The position numbers and the translations under genes were made by a program. The notes below the pieces were generated by a model that worked only from the letters and a program-made list of their open reading frames with translations, searched no databases and was not told the origin of the DNA. A stretch of DNA of 64,000 nt from Oryzobacter telluris (GTDB lineage Bacteria; Actinomycetota; Actinomycetes; Actinomycetales; Dermatophilaceae). Position 1 is the stretch's first letter; every line of letters begins with the position of its first letter. This document shows positions 9,904 through 19,717 of this stretch, one piece after another. The stretch lies in the NCBI RefSeq assembly GCF_043099285.1, contig NZ_CP170723.1, forward strand, positions 2,728,001 to 2,792,000, written 5' to 3'.

Positions 9904-10251
9904 TCAAACCCGCTTCCGGTCGTGGTGCTCTACTGGCTGGTCGTTCGGTGGTTCCTGCGCGTGGGCCCTGACCCAGTCGTCGACCGCTGTGTGGTCGGTC
10001 GGCGTGCTGCTGCGCAGCGCGCGACCGAACGCCCGGCGGCGGACGGCGAGGTCGAGGCACGAGATGGTGGGGTGCAGCCATGCGCCGCGCCCCGGCCGAG
10101 CCCGCTCGGGATCGGGGACGAGGACCGTGAGGCCTCCGCCACCGGGTCCGAGGACCACTCGCAGGAGTGTCGACCGGCTATCCGCCCCACGACACCCGAT
10201 GCACGTGCGCACCGGGCCGCGCGGCCGGAGTCCAGTCCGGTCGATCTCCAC
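9904..10251 (-). CDS. rnpM: YlxR/RnpM family RNA-binding protein
   Basis: 115 aa, DUF448 family. The core PVRTCIGCRGADSRSTLLRV (about residues 13-32) and the GRGAWLHP...CL...A.RR.AFGRALR block are both intact. Family members bind RNA; in Firmicutes the protein was reported to modulate RNase P. Position between nusA and infB is diagnostic. The GTG at 10251 lies 11 nt after the nusA stop; the C-terminal ~30 residues are hydrophilic and His/Asp-rich. Confidence 0.9.
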   Translation of the reverse strand: MEIDRTGLRPRGPVRTCIGCRGADSRSTLLRVVLGPGGGGLTVLVPDPERARPGRGAWLHPTISCLDLAVRRRAFGRALRSSTPTDHTAVDDWVRAHAQEPPNDQPVEHHDRKRV

Positions 10252-10262
10252 CAGTCTACCGC

Positions 10263-11327
10263 CTACGCGCGGTCGGGGGTGTCACCGGTTCCCGTGGAGG
10301 GCGCGGCGGCGGGCTCGATGTCGGGCCGGATGTCGATGCGCCAGCCGGTCAGCTTCGCCGCGAGGCGGGCGTTCTGGCCCTCGCGGCCGATCGCCAGGCT
10401 CAGCTGGTAGTCGGGGACGACGACGCGGGCCGAGCGCAGCTGGCGGTCGACGATCTCCACGGAGTTCACGCGCGCCGGCGACAGGGCCGCCGCGATGAAG
10501 GCCTGGGGGTCGTCGACGAAGTCGACGATGTCGATCTTCTCGCCGTGCAGCTCGCTCATCACGGCCCGCACGCGGGCGCCCATCGGGCCGATGCAGGCGC
10601 CCTTGGCGTTGAGCCCGGCGACCTTGGTGTGCACCGCGATCTTCGTGCGGTGCCCGGCCTCGCGGGCCAGGGCCTCGATCTGGACGCTGCCGTCGGCGAT
10701 CTCGGGCACCTCGAGGGCGAAGAGCTTCTTCACGAGGTTCGGGTGGGTGCGCGACAGGCCGATCTGCGGGCCGCGGGGGCCGCGCTTGACCGACACGACG
10801 AAGCAGCGCAGCCGCTGGCCGTGCACGTACTGCTCCCCCGGCACCTGCTCGGCGAGCGGGAGGATCCCCTCGACCGTGCCGAAGTCGACGGTGACGTGCC
10901 GCGGGTCGGGGCTCTGCTGGATGATGCCGGCCACGATGTCGCCCTCGCGGCCCTTGAAGTCGCCGAGGATCGCGTCGTCCTCGATGTCGCGCAGCCGCTG
11001 CACGATGACCTGCCGCGCGGTGGCGGCGGCCACCCGGCCGAAGCCGGTGGGGGTGTCGTCGAACTCGGGGCCGAGCTCGCGGCGGGGGCGTGCCGGGTCG
11101 CCGTCCTCGTCGACCGCGCCCTCCTCGGGCTCGATCTCGTGCTCCTCGCGGGCCCAGATCACGACGTGTCCGGTCTTGCGGTCGAGCTCGGCGCGGGAGG
11201 AGCGGAAGTGCCCGTCGGTGCGCTGGTAGGCCAGGACGAGGGCCTGCTCGATCGCCGGGATCAGCACGTCGAGGGCGATCCCGCGCTCGCGCTCGATGGC
11301 GCGCAGTGCGGCCAGGTCGATGTCCAT
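10263..11327 (-). CDS. nusA: Transcription elongation/termination factor NusA
   Basis: 354 aa, the short actinobacterial form without the C-terminal acidic repeats. NusA binds RNA polymerase and nascent RNA in pausing, termination and antitermination. The N-terminal polymerase-binding domain (MDIDLAALRAIERERGIALD) is followed by an S1 domain (~residues 125-195: FKGREGDIVAGIIQQ...) and two KH domains (LNAKGACIGPMGARVRAV; LSLAIGREGQNARLAAKLTG). The ATG at 11327 is 2 nt after the rimP stop, with AGGAGAG as ribosome-binding site. In-frame sequence upstream of this ATG is antisense to other genes and was excluded. Confidence 0.95.
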   Translation of the reverse strand: MDIDLAALRAIERERGIALDVLIPAIEQALVLAYQRTDGHFRSSRAELDRKTGHVVIWAREEHEIEPEEGAVDEDGDPARPRRELGPEFDDTPTGFGRVAAATARQVIVQRLRDIEDDAILGDFKGREGDIVAGIIQQSPDPRHVTVDFGTVEGILPLAEQVPGEQYVHGQRLRCFVVSVKRGPRGPQIGLSRTHPNLVKKLFALEVPEIADGSVQIEALAREAGHRTKIAVHTKVAGLNAKGACIGPMGARVRAVMSELHGEKIDIVDFVDDPQAFIAAALSPARVNSVEIVDRQLRSARVVVPDYQLSLAIGREGQNARLAAKLTGWRIDIRPDIEPAAAPSTGTGDTPDRA

Positions 11328-11329
11328 GC

Positions 11330-11851
11330 TCAGCTCTCCTTGCTCTCGTCGTGGCGGGCGAACTCCACCTGCACGACGGCCTTGCGGACGTCCGCGTAGG
11401 ACACCGTCTCGGTACGGGCGGGTGTCTTGCGGGCCGCAGGGACCTCGATCGTGGCCTCGCTGAGGGAGGCGGCGGTGAGCCGGCCGATGACCTCGTCGTC
11501 GGCGCGGTGGAGCTCGAGGAGGCGGCCGACGTTGCGGCGGTAGTGTCGCGGTTCGGTGAGCGGGCGGCCGACCCCCGGCGAGGAGACCTCGAGGGTGTAG
11601 GGCTGCTCCCCCATCGCGTCGGACGCGTCGAGCGCGTCGCTGACGAGGCGGGTCGCGTCGGCGACCTCGTCGAGGGAGAGGGGCTCGGTGGCCTCGGTGA
11701 CGACCTCGGGGTCGGTGCCCAGGTCGCGGTCCACGAGGATCCGGACGACGCGGCGGTGGCCCGCGGTGGTGACCGCGACGTCGTCGAGGACGAGTCCGCT
11801 GGCCGCGAGGGCCTGCTCGAGGACGGGGCGGATGTGCTCGGCGTTGGCCAT
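11330..11851 (-). CDS. rimP: Ribosome maturation factor RimP
   Basis: 173 aa. RimP assists 30S assembly. Recognisable are the RILVDRDLGTD strand, VSDALDASDAMGEQPYTLEV and the VSSPGVGRPLTEPRHYRRNVGR motif of the family. A C-terminal SH3-like part follows. It starts with ATG at 11851 after AGGAGAGG, and heads the rimP-nusA-rnpM-infB operon. The divergent lipoprotein gene starts 104 nt away, so both promoters lie in 11852-11955. Confidence 0.93.
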   Translation of the reverse strand: MANAEHIRPVLEQALAASGLVLDDVAVTTAGHRRVVRILVDRDLGTDPEVVTEATEPLSLDEVADATRLVSDALDASDAMGEQPYTLEVSSPGVGRPLTEPRHYRRNVGRLLELHRADDEVIGRLTAASLSEATIEVPAARKTPARTETVSYADVRKAVVQVEFARHDESKES

Positions 11852-11880
11852 GCTGGTGCCTCTCCTCTCTGCAGTTAGGT

Positions 11881-11898
11881 GTCGGCCGTGGGGCCGAC
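11881..11898. promoter_or_regulatory. Short hairpin in the rimP / lipoprotein divergent intergenic region
   Basis: GTCGGCC (11881-11887) and GGCCGAC (11892-11898) form a 7-bp stem with a GTGG loop, 30 nt upstream of the rimP ATG. It could be a leader structure of the rimP operon or an operator. No convincing -10/-35 pair was identified. Confidence 0.3.
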
Positions 11899-11955
11899 GT
11901 CCCCACTCTAGGCCACCACCGAACCCGCCCCGAAACCCCGTGCGACGATGGGCGC

Positions 11956-12915
11956 ATGCCGCAGCGAGGAGGGGACGTCGGCCGTCGCCGCGTGCTCACC
12001 GCCCTCCTCGGCGCGGCCCTGCTGCCCACCGCCGCGTGCGGGATCCGGCTCGAGGACGACGCCCCCCGGGTGCCCCTCGTGCCCACGCGGACCCCCCTCC
12101 CGGCCGAGGCCGCGCTCGTCGCGCTGATACGCGAGACGCTGGCCCTCGCCACCGCCGCGGCGGCCCTCGACGGCGACCTCGCGGCCGACATCGCGGCCGT
12201 GCACCGCCGCCAGCACACGGTGCTGCGCACCACCCTGTTGCGCCGCCAGGTGCCTGCGGCCTCCGTCGACGGGCCGGGTGCGGGGACCGCGAGCGCGAGC
12301 CCTTCGGCGTCTCCCTCCGCCTCCCCGACGACGTCGGCCGGCGCCGACGGCCGGACCGCCCTCGCGTCCGACGAGGCCGCAGCCGCGGCGTCCGCCGGGA
12401 CGTTCGTCGACGTCGAGACCGACCTGCGCGCCACGGTGGCGGCCCTGCACGCCCAGCGCTACGCCGCCGCCACCCTGCTCGCCGGACGCACGCCCGACGT
12501 CCCCGCCGACCCGGTCGGCGGCGACACCGTGGCGCGAGCGGTCGCCCTCACGGAGGCGGCCATCTGGCTGCTCGAGGTCGTGAGCGCCCGGTCGCAGGCG
12601 CGCCAGCGCGACCGGTCCGACGCGACCCTCGTCGTGCTGCGCGGGCTGCGCACCGACCAGCTCGCCGGCGGCGCGCGATCCGAGTCAGCGCTGGGCCACC
12701 CCCTGCCGTTCGCCGTGAAGACCGCCGCGGATGCCGCGCGCCTGGCGCGCGAGGTCCTCTCCGCACTGCGGGCCGACCTCGGCGCCCTCCTCGCCCCGCT
12801 CGTCGCCGAGCACGCGGGTGCCGGGCTCGCCGCCGGCGTGCGGTGGCTCGGCACGGTGGAGGTCGAGGCCCACCGCTGGGGCGTCGACCTCGAGCCGTTC
12901 CCCGGGCTGGCCTGA
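11956..12915 (+). CDS. DUF4439 ferritin-like lipoprotein
   Basis: 319 aa. The N-terminus has a twin-arginine-like export signal (GRRRVLTALLGA, residues 9-20) ending in a lipobox LPTAAC with Cys28 as the lipidated residue. An Ala-rich helical region follows, interrupted by a Ser/Pro/Ala linker at about 110-130, then long helices with HAQRYAA, TEAAIWLLE and EVEAHRW. This is the DUF4439 four-helix, ferritin-like pattern; the biochemical role is unknown. A homologue sits near nusA/proS in mycobacteria, which supports the call. The next gene starts 3 nt after its stop. Confidence 0.75.
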   Translation: MPQRGGDVGRRRVLTALLGAALLPTAACGIRLEDDAPRVPLVPTRTPLPAEAALVALIRETLALATAAAALDGDLAADIAAVHRRQHTVLRTTLLRRQVPAASVDGPGAGTASASPSASPSASPTTSAGADGRTALASDEAAAAASAGTFVDVETDLRATVAALHAQRYAAATLLAGRTPDVPADPVGGDTVARAVALTEAAIWLLEVVSARSQARQRDRSDATLVVLRGLRTDQLAGGARSESALGHPLPFAVKTAADAARLAREVLSALRADLGALLAPLVAEHAGAGLAAGVRWLGTVEVEAHRWGVDLEPFPGLA

Positions 12916-12918
12916 CCC

Positions 12919-13824
12919 GTGACGCAGGTCCCCGTGGTCCCGGCCGACTGGCTGGCGTGGATCTCGCGGCTCCCGGCCGAGGGTGGCCCCTCGGGTGCCG
13001 AGTGGGCCACGCAGGCCCAGCGGCTCCTGGCGAGCGCCTTCGAGCGGTGGGACCTCGTGCCCGACGGTCCGCTGCGCACCGGGTGGACGGCCGTCGTGGC
13101 GCCCGTGCTGCGCGACGGGGAGCCGCTGGCCCTCAAGGTCGTGCGCCGCAGCGTCGACACCGACGGCGAACCGCTGGCGCTGCGGCTGTGGGGCGGCGAC
13201 GGGGCGGTGCGCCTCGTGGCCGCGTTGCCGTCGGACGGGTTGCTCCTGCTCGAGCGGCTCGACGCCGAGACCGACCTGCGATCCCTCGACAGCGACGCCG
13301 GGTGCGAGGTCATCGGCGGGCTCCTCGCCCGGTTGCACCGGCCGGCCCCCGCGGCACTGCCCCCGGTGGGCCCGTGGGCGGGCGGCTGGCTCGCCGAGGC
13401 GGCCCAGCGCGACGCCCTCCCGCGCCGGCTGGTGGCGCGGTGCACCGGGCTGCTCGCCGAGCTGTCGAGCGACCCGTCCGCCGACGCGACCCTCGTGCAC
13501 GGGGACCTCCACTACGAGAACGTCCTCGCCGGGTCGCGGGAGCCGTGGCTCGCCATCGACCCGCAGCCGCGGGCCGGCCACCCGGGCTGGGACCTGCACG
13601 CCGTGCTGCGCAACCGTCGCGACGAGCTGGGCACGGGAGCGGCGCTGCGCTGGTCGGTGCGCCGCCGCCTCGAGGTCTGGTGCGACGCCGCCGGGGTGGA
13701 CGAGGACGTCGCCCGCTGGTGGACCATCGTCCGCTGCGGCGTCGAGGCCGTGTGGGCCCTCGACGACGACAACGCCGAGGAGGTCTCGTTCAGCATCGCC
13801 CTCGCCAAGGCCCTCGACGAGTGA
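12919..13824 (+). CDS. Aminoglycoside/hydroxyurea kinase family protein (APH(6)-like)
   Basis: 301 aa, GTG start 3 nt after the lipoprotein gene. The kinase catalytic loop is clear: LVHGDLHYENVLAG (HGD-x4-N, near residues 193-206), and the metal-binding WLAIDPQPRAGHPGWDL block follows about ten residues later. 'IDP...G.P.WDL' is typical of the APH(6)/hydroxyurea phosphotransferase branch, which includes streptomycin kinases. N-lobe strands (LALKVVRRS) are present. Chromosomal homologues are common in Actinobacteria and often have no proven resistance role, so the substrate is left open. Confidence 0.75.
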   Translation: MTQVPVVPADWLAWISRLPAEGGPSGAEWATQAQRLLASAFERWDLVPDGPLRTGWTAVVAPVLRDGEPLALKVVRRSVDTDGEPLALRLWGGDGAVRLVAALPSDGLLLLERLDAETDLRSLDSDAGCEVIGGLLARLHRPAPAALPPVGPWAGGWLAEAAQRDALPRRLVARCTGLLAELSSDPSADATLVHGDLHYENVLAGSREPWLAIDPQPRAGHPGWDLHAVLRNRRDELGTGAALRWSVRRRLEVWCDAAGVDEDVARWWTIVRCGVEAVWALDDDNAEEVSFSIALAKALDE

Positions 13825-13866
13825 CGCGACCGGTGCGCCGTCAGCCGTGACGCCTACGGTGGGGTG

Positions 13867-15852
<1,986 letters not shown>

Positions 15853-15858
15853 GGCGTG

Positions 15859-15896
15859 CCCTCGGCACGGCCGCCTGGTGACGGCCGTGCCGAGGG
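15859..15896 (+). terminator. Strong terminator, first of two
   Basis: CCCTCGGCACGGCCG (15859-15873) pairs perfectly with CGGCCGTGCCGAGGG (15882-15896), a 15-bp stem with 8-nt loop, starting 6 nt after the stop of the thioredoxin-domain gene. Confidence 0.85.
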
Positions 15897-15901
15897 GGAC
15901 C

Positions 15902-15943
15902 GCGGTGGTGCGTGGCCGTCGCACGACAGCCACGCACCACCGC
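15902..15943. terminator. Strong hairpin, second of two
   Basis: GCGGTGGTGCGTGGC (15902-15916) pairs perfectly with GCCACGCACCACCGC (15929-15943), a 15-bp stem with a 12-nt loop. It is only 5 nt beyond the first terminator and, being symmetric, may also stop the convergent minus-strand transcript. Confidence 0.75.
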
Positions 15944-15959
15944 TGTTCACGCCCCGTAC

Positions 15960-16036
15960 GGATGCCGAGAGGCACAGAGGAAAGACGTCCCCGACCGGGC
16001 GTGCGTCCCGGTGGGGTCGCCGCCTTCTCGGCATCC
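15960..16036. other. Long imperfect stem-loop in the 305-nt convergent intergenic region
   Basis: GGATGCCGAGA (15960-15970) faces TCTCGGCATCC (16026-16036); inside it, the GTCCCCGACCGGG stretch faces CCCGGTGGGGTC with a bulge. The result is a long two-tier hairpin between the thioredoxin-domain gene and the secreted protein. The rest of 15853-16157 holds only the two terminators before it and the small hairpin near 16140; no gene was seen. Confidence 0.45.
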
Positions 16037-16130
16037 GCCAGCACCAGCGGGCGCGAGCCGCCCCCGAGGGGATTGCGGGCACCACAGAGGAGCTGTGGGC
16101 GCGCACTCCGTGAGGAGCGCACGTCCGATC

Positions 16131-16146
16131 GCCCGATCGCTCGGGC
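16131..16146 (-). terminator. Hairpin after the secreted Cys-rich protein gene
   Basis: GCCCGA (16131-16136), loop TCGC, TCGGGC (16141-16146), flanked by GATC/GATC. It lies 12 nt beyond the TAA stop of the minus-strand gene, so it is a plausible terminator. Confidence 0.45.
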
Positions 16147-16157
16147 GGCCGATCATG

Positions 16158-16676
16158 TTAGGCCGGGGGCACGCAGAACTCAGCGTTGGCGTTGCCGCTG
16201 GGAATGTTGTCCGACTTGAGCGGGGTGATCTGGACCGGACCACCGTCGATCGAGAAGTGCACCAAAAGGTTCACGGTGCACGAGTCGGTGTCGAGGAGGT
16301 ACACGGTGAAGGTGCCGTTCTCGGTCAGGCACGGCCCATCTGCCGATCCCGGGGCGCTGCCGGAGGGCACGAAGACCAAGGTCCCGTTGTCCTGCCCGTT
16401 GCCGAGCGTCACATCCGTGACGCAGATGCTCGAGGTGGGGTTGATACAGCCCGTCGGGTCGCTGACCTGGACGATGACCTTCATGTTCTTGACGCTGCCT
16501 GCACAGCACTTCTTCGAGTCACCGGTGGCTGTGAACGTTGGCACACACGGCGTTCCGCTGGCCGATGCGAGGGGCGCTGCGGCCCCGACGGCGATGACGG
16601 GAACAGCCCAGGCTGCTCCGGTTGCGATGGTGCGGCGGCTCGGCCGACGCACCTCAATCCCCTGCGATTGAGACAT
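16158..16676 (-). CDS. Secreted cysteine-rich protein with Tat-like signal; unknown function
   Basis: 172 aa. The N-terminus has RRPSRRTIATGAAWAVPVIA and then GAAAPLASAS, an actinobacterial export signal of the 'RRT..GAAW..PVI' type with probable cleavage near residue 40. The mature part is about 130 residues, acidic, Thr/Ser/Gly-rich and predicted mainly beta. It has eight Cys (44, 57, 58, 77, 85, 116, 133, 168), enough for four disulfides. The gene ends with TAA and is visibly less GC-rich than its neighbours. It is monocistronic, isolated by hairpins at the 3' side and by a 171-nt AT-richer upstream region. A role in the cell envelope is likely but unproven. Confidence 0.75.
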   Translation of the reverse strand: MSQSQGIEVRRPSRRTIATGAAWAVPVIAVGAAAPLASASGTPCVPTFTATGDSKKCCAGSVKNMKVIVQVSDPTGCINPTSSICVTDVTLGNGQDNGTLVFVPSGSAPGSADGPCLTENGTFTVYLLDTDSCTVNLLVHFSIDGGPVQITPLKSDNIPSGNANAEFCVPPA

Positions 16677-16847
16677 GGCACTACCTATTGGCTCAACGTC
16701 GCGCTCCCCTGCTGAAACCCGACTGAGTCCTCGAAGAGTAGCAGCGCTGCACTACCACTGCGCAAGGGTTTACATTTTCCGTTCGAACGAAGAATGTCCA
16801 GTTGGCACGGCGTGTCGCCCGAACCACCGAGGCCCCACTTCTCGTGG
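16677..16847. promoter_or_regulatory. AT-richer upstream region of the secreted protein with two palindromes
   Basis: The 171-nt gap between the apbE-like gene end and the secreted-protein start contains palindromes GCAGCGCTGC (16741-16750) and CGTTCGAACG (16780-16789) and a TTTACATTTTCC stretch. These are unusual for this genome and probably hold the promoter and operator of the minus-strand secreted gene. No factor can be assigned. Confidence 0.4.
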
Positions 16848-17627
16848 TCAGGACGCGAGGATCCGGTAGGCCGTGTCGCGGGAGGCCATCAGCCGGCCGG
16901 CGCGCGCGGCATCGACCCACGCCGCGGTCGCCCAGACGTCCGCCCACAGCAGGTCGGGACCGACCACGGTGACCGACCCCGGGCGCGAGATCCCTTCTCC
17001 TGAAGCCGGATCCACGATGTGGGCGCCGCGCCGGGCGGCACCCGACGTCGCCACCCCGCCCCGCCGGACCTCGACGACCTCCCGGACCCGGCTCGCGTCA
17101 TCCGGGTCCTCGACACCGATGCGCCAGGGCGACGGGTCGTCGGTCGCGCCCGGCCCGACCCCCACCGTGACGTCTCCCCCGGCCCCGACGGCGTACGAGA
17201 CGCCCGGCACGACATCGAGGTGAGCGGCGGCGCCCGCGACCGCCCAGCCCTTCACCAGGCCCGTGGGGTCGAAGACCGTGCGCCCGCCGGGGCGGTGCCG
17301 CCAGGCCGCGAACAGGCCGTCGGTGCGGTCCTCGGCCTCGAGGCAGAGCTCCGCGACGTCGGCCACCCAAGGGTGCAGCGCGTCGGGGTCGGTCGCCTCG
17401 CCGTGCTGCAGGCGCAGCAGGTCGCTGTCGGCCCGCCAGGTGCTGAGGACGGCGTCGACGCGGCGCAGGTGCGAGAACACGCGCGCCACCGCCGCCTCGA
17501 CCACCTCCCGCTGCGGGTCGACCGCCCGGACGTGGACGCTCACGGAGGTCCCCATGACGTCCTGCACCCACGCGCGTCGCGTCGGTGCCGTCGCCACGGG
17601 TGCCCCCGGGATCGCCAGGCGGGTCAC
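16848..17627 (-). CDS. apbE: FAD:protein FMN transferase, ApbE family
   Basis: 259 aa. ApbE uses FAD to attach FMN through a phosphodiester bond to a Thr/Ser of extracytoplasmic partner proteins. Family signatures are MGTSVSVHV near the N-terminus, FDPTGLVKGWAVAGAA, YAVGAGGDVTVG, TSGAARRGAHIVDPASG and the metal-site segment LLWADVWATAAW. The GTG at 17627 overlaps the stop of the FMN-binding gene (GTGA), so the two are coupled. No signal peptide is visible, so where it acts is unclear. Its likely substrate is the gene directly upstream. Confidence 0.88.
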   Translation of the reverse strand: MTRLAIPGAPVATAPTRRAWVQDVMGTSVSVHVRAVDPQREVVEAAVARVFSHLRRVDAVLSTWRADSDLLRLQHGEATDPDALHPWVADVAELCLEAEDRTDGLFAAWRHRPGGRTVFDPTGLVKGWAVAGAAAHLDVVPGVSYAVGAGGDVTVGVGPGATDDPSPWRIGVEDPDDASRVREVVEVRRGGVATSGAARRGAHIVDPASGEGISRPGSVTVVGPDLLWADVWATAAWVDAARAGRLMASRDTAYRILAS

Positions 17628-18175
17628 GGGTTGGCCTGGTCCAGGGCCGACTGGAGGGAGCCGATGTAGCCCTCGGAGGTGTAGGTGGCGCCGGAGACCA
17701 TGTCGATGTCGGCGCTCTGGGTGGACACGGCCTCCTCGTTGAGGATGGGGACCGCGCGGCTGTTGATCTCCTGGTCCTTGTGGTCGTTCCACGGGACCTG
17801 GACCACCTTGGCGGCGGTGACCTTCCCGTCGGTGACGGTGATCTCGACCTGGACGTCGCCGTAGCGGGTGCCGACGGCGTCGCCGGTGTAGGCCTTCGCG
17901 CCCGACGACGGCGTCGTGGCCGTCGAGCCGCTGGAGTCCGTCGAGCCGCTCGACGAGTCCGTCGACCCCGACGAGTCCGTCGAGCCCGTGGCGTCAGACG
18001 AGCTCGTCCCCGACGAGTCGGTGGTGCTGCCGGACGAGTCGGTCGACCCCGAGGCCCCGTTGGCGCCCTGGGCGACGACGCTCGTGGCCGCGGTGGCGTT
18101 GGTCGAGGTGTGGTAGCTGAAGAGGAGCACCAGGGCCGAGACGGTGCTGGCGATCCAGAGGGTGATGCGGCGCAT
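17624..18175 (-). CDS. Exported FMN-binding domain protein (flavinylation substrate)
   Basis: 183 aa. An N-terminal membrane segment (residues ~4-22) is followed by a Ser/Thr/Gly/Asp low-complexity linker (41-93, SSGSTD-type repeats) and a C-terminal FMN-binding domain. D158-M-V-S-G-A-T164 fits the ApbE flavinylation motif (D/N)xxSGA(T/S), so Thr164 is the expected FMN attachment site. It lies between a ferric-reductase-like membrane flavoprotein and ApbE. Inference: electrons pass from cytosolic NAD(P)H through the reductase to this tethered extracellular FMN carrier. The linker is encoded by short imperfect DNA repeats at about 17920-18060. Confidence 0.88.
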   Translation of the reverse strand: MRRITLWIASTVSALVLLFSYHTSTNATAATSVVAQGANGASGSTDSSGSTTDSSGTSSSDATGSTDSSGSTDSSSGSTDSSGSTATTPSSGAKAYTGDAVGTRYGDVQVEITVTDGKVTAAKVVQVPWNDHKDQEINSRAVPILNEEAVSTQSADIDMVSGATYTSEGYIGSLQSALDQANP

Positions 18176-18226
18176 GGGGTCCTCCGATGGGGACGTGGGC
18201 GAGAGGGGTGGTCGGGAGGTCGGTCG

Positions 18227-19654
18227 TCAGTAGGCGAAGCGCTCGAGGTGGACGGCCGCGGGATCGGCGCCGGCCGCGACCGCGGCGTCGCGCACGGCGG
18301 TCATCCAGCCGTCGGCCCCGCAGACGAACACGTCGTGGTCCGCGAGGTCGGGCACGACCTGGAGCAGCGCCTCGACATCCGTGAGGTGGCGCGCCTGCTG
18401 CGGCAGCCAGCTCGCGCGGTCGGCGATTCGGTGGCCCTCCACGAGGAGGTAGCGGGCGCCGCGCGCCGCGGCGACCGCGGCGAGCTCGTCGGCGAGGACT
18501 GCCTCCGCCGCCGACCGCACCCGGTGGACGACCGTGACGTCGCCGGGCTGCTGCTCGAGGTCCTCCAGCAGGGCCCGCAGCGGCGTGATGCCGATGCCCG
18601 ACCCCATGAGGAGCACCTTGCGGTGGGTCCGGACACCGGCGTGGAGGCGCCCGTACGGTCCCTCGAGCAGCACCCGGGTCCCCGGGGCGAGGGTGACCAG
18701 CCGCGCTGACCCGTCACCCACGTGGGCCGCGGTGAAGCGCAGGGTGCGGCCGTCGGGGGCGGCGGAGATCGAGTATGGGTGGGCGCGCGACCATCCGGCG
18801 CCGTCGAGGAAGCGCCACTGGAAGAACTGGCCGGCGCGGGCGGGCAGGCGGTGCAGACGGGAGCCGGCGACCGTCACCGTGGTGACCTCCGGTGCGTCGG
18901 ACCGCACGTCGACGACGCGCACCGGCGCGGCCAGCGAGCGCCACAGCGGCAGCCCGACGCGGAAGACGAGGAACGACCCGGCGGCGAGCGCCCACAGCGA
19001 CCACCAGAAGACGGTGGCGGTGCGCGAGTCGAGGAACTCGGCGCCGGTCCAGAGCTGGTGCGGCAGGGCCAGTCCGGCGCCCAGGTAGCCGTAGAGGTGG
19101 ATCAGGTGCCACGACTCGTAGCGCAGGCGGCGGCGGGCGCGCTTCACGGAGGTGACGACGACCATCACCAGGGCCACGGTGCCCGCGGTCGCCAGCAGCA
19201 TGCCCGGGTAGTCGAGGACGAGGTCGACGAGGGTGCCCCAGATGCCTGCCGAGGTCCCGGCCGCGTAGCCGAGGGTGATGAGGACGATGTGCGCGACGAG
19301 GAGGGTGAAGGAGGTGAACCCGACGAGCCGGTGCACCCGGGCCAGGCCGTCCTGGCCCCAGGCCTGCTCCACCCACGGCACCCGGGCCATGAGGGTCACC
19401 TGGACCAGGAGCAGCGCCGAGGCGACGAGACCGGTGAGCCGGCCGGTCGAGGTCAGCGCCTCGGCGACGGTCCCGAGCTCACCGAGGCCTCCCCCGGCCA
19501 CCCACAGGGCCATGACGACGAGGACGACGGCCCAGCCGGCGACGAGGGTCGCGTCGCGCCACCAGCGCGGCACCGGTCCGCGGCGGAGGGCCCGCGGAGC
19601 GGGTGCCGCGGAGGTCGCGATGGTGTGGGGCGAGGGAGCCGTCGTCGTGGTCAC
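18227..19654 (-). CDS. Ferric-reductase-like transmembrane flavoprotein (FAD/NAD(P)H oxidoreductase)
   Basis: 475 aa. The N-terminal half has about six membrane helices with paired His (HRLVGFTSFTLLVAHIVLI and ESWHLIHLYGYLGAGLALPH), as in haem b-binding ferric reductases. The C-terminal half is a ferredoxin-reductase module: HPYSISAAP (FAD), GPYGRLHAG, LLMGSGIGITPLRALLEDLE (NAD(P)H) and the terminal CGADGWM...ERFAY. The GTG at 19654 (VTTTTAPSP) is preferred over far upstream codons because it leaves room for the divergent promoter and has GGGTGA before it. It leads the reductase / FMN-binding protein / ApbE operon; acceptors are unknown. Confidence 0.85.
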   Translation of the reverse strand: MTTTTAPSPHTIATSAAPAPRALRRGPVPRWWRDATLVAGWAVVLVVMALWVAGGGLGELGTVAEALTSTGRLTGLVASALLLVQVTLMARVPWVEQAWGQDGLARVHRLVGFTSFTLLVAHIVLITLGYAAGTSAGIWGTLVDLVLDYPGMLLATAGTVALVMVVVTSVKRARRRLRYESWHLIHLYGYLGAGLALPHQLWTGAEFLDSRTATVFWWSLWALAAGSFLVFRVGLPLWRSLAAPVRVVDVRSDAPEVTTVTVAGSRLHRLPARAGQFFQWRFLDGAGWSRAHPYSISAAPDGRTLRFTAAHVGDGSARLVTLAPGTRVLLEGPYGRLHAGVRTHRKVLLMGSGIGITPLRALLEDLEQQPGDVTVVHRVRSAAEAVLADELAAVAAARGARYLLVEGHRIADRASWLPQQARHLTDVEALLQVVPDLADHDVFVCGADGWMTAVRDAAVAAGADPAAVHLERFAY

Positions 19655-19717
19655 GTCACCCAGATTCGGCGGGCCCGCTGTGGGGTCGCTGTGCCCGTCA
19701 TCGGTGTCGGCGGTGAG

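Noticed and set aside
17920..18060. Short tandem DNA repeats
   Set aside because: They encode the Ser/Gly/Thr/Asp linker of the FMN-binding protein, so they are coding low complexity rather than a separate element.
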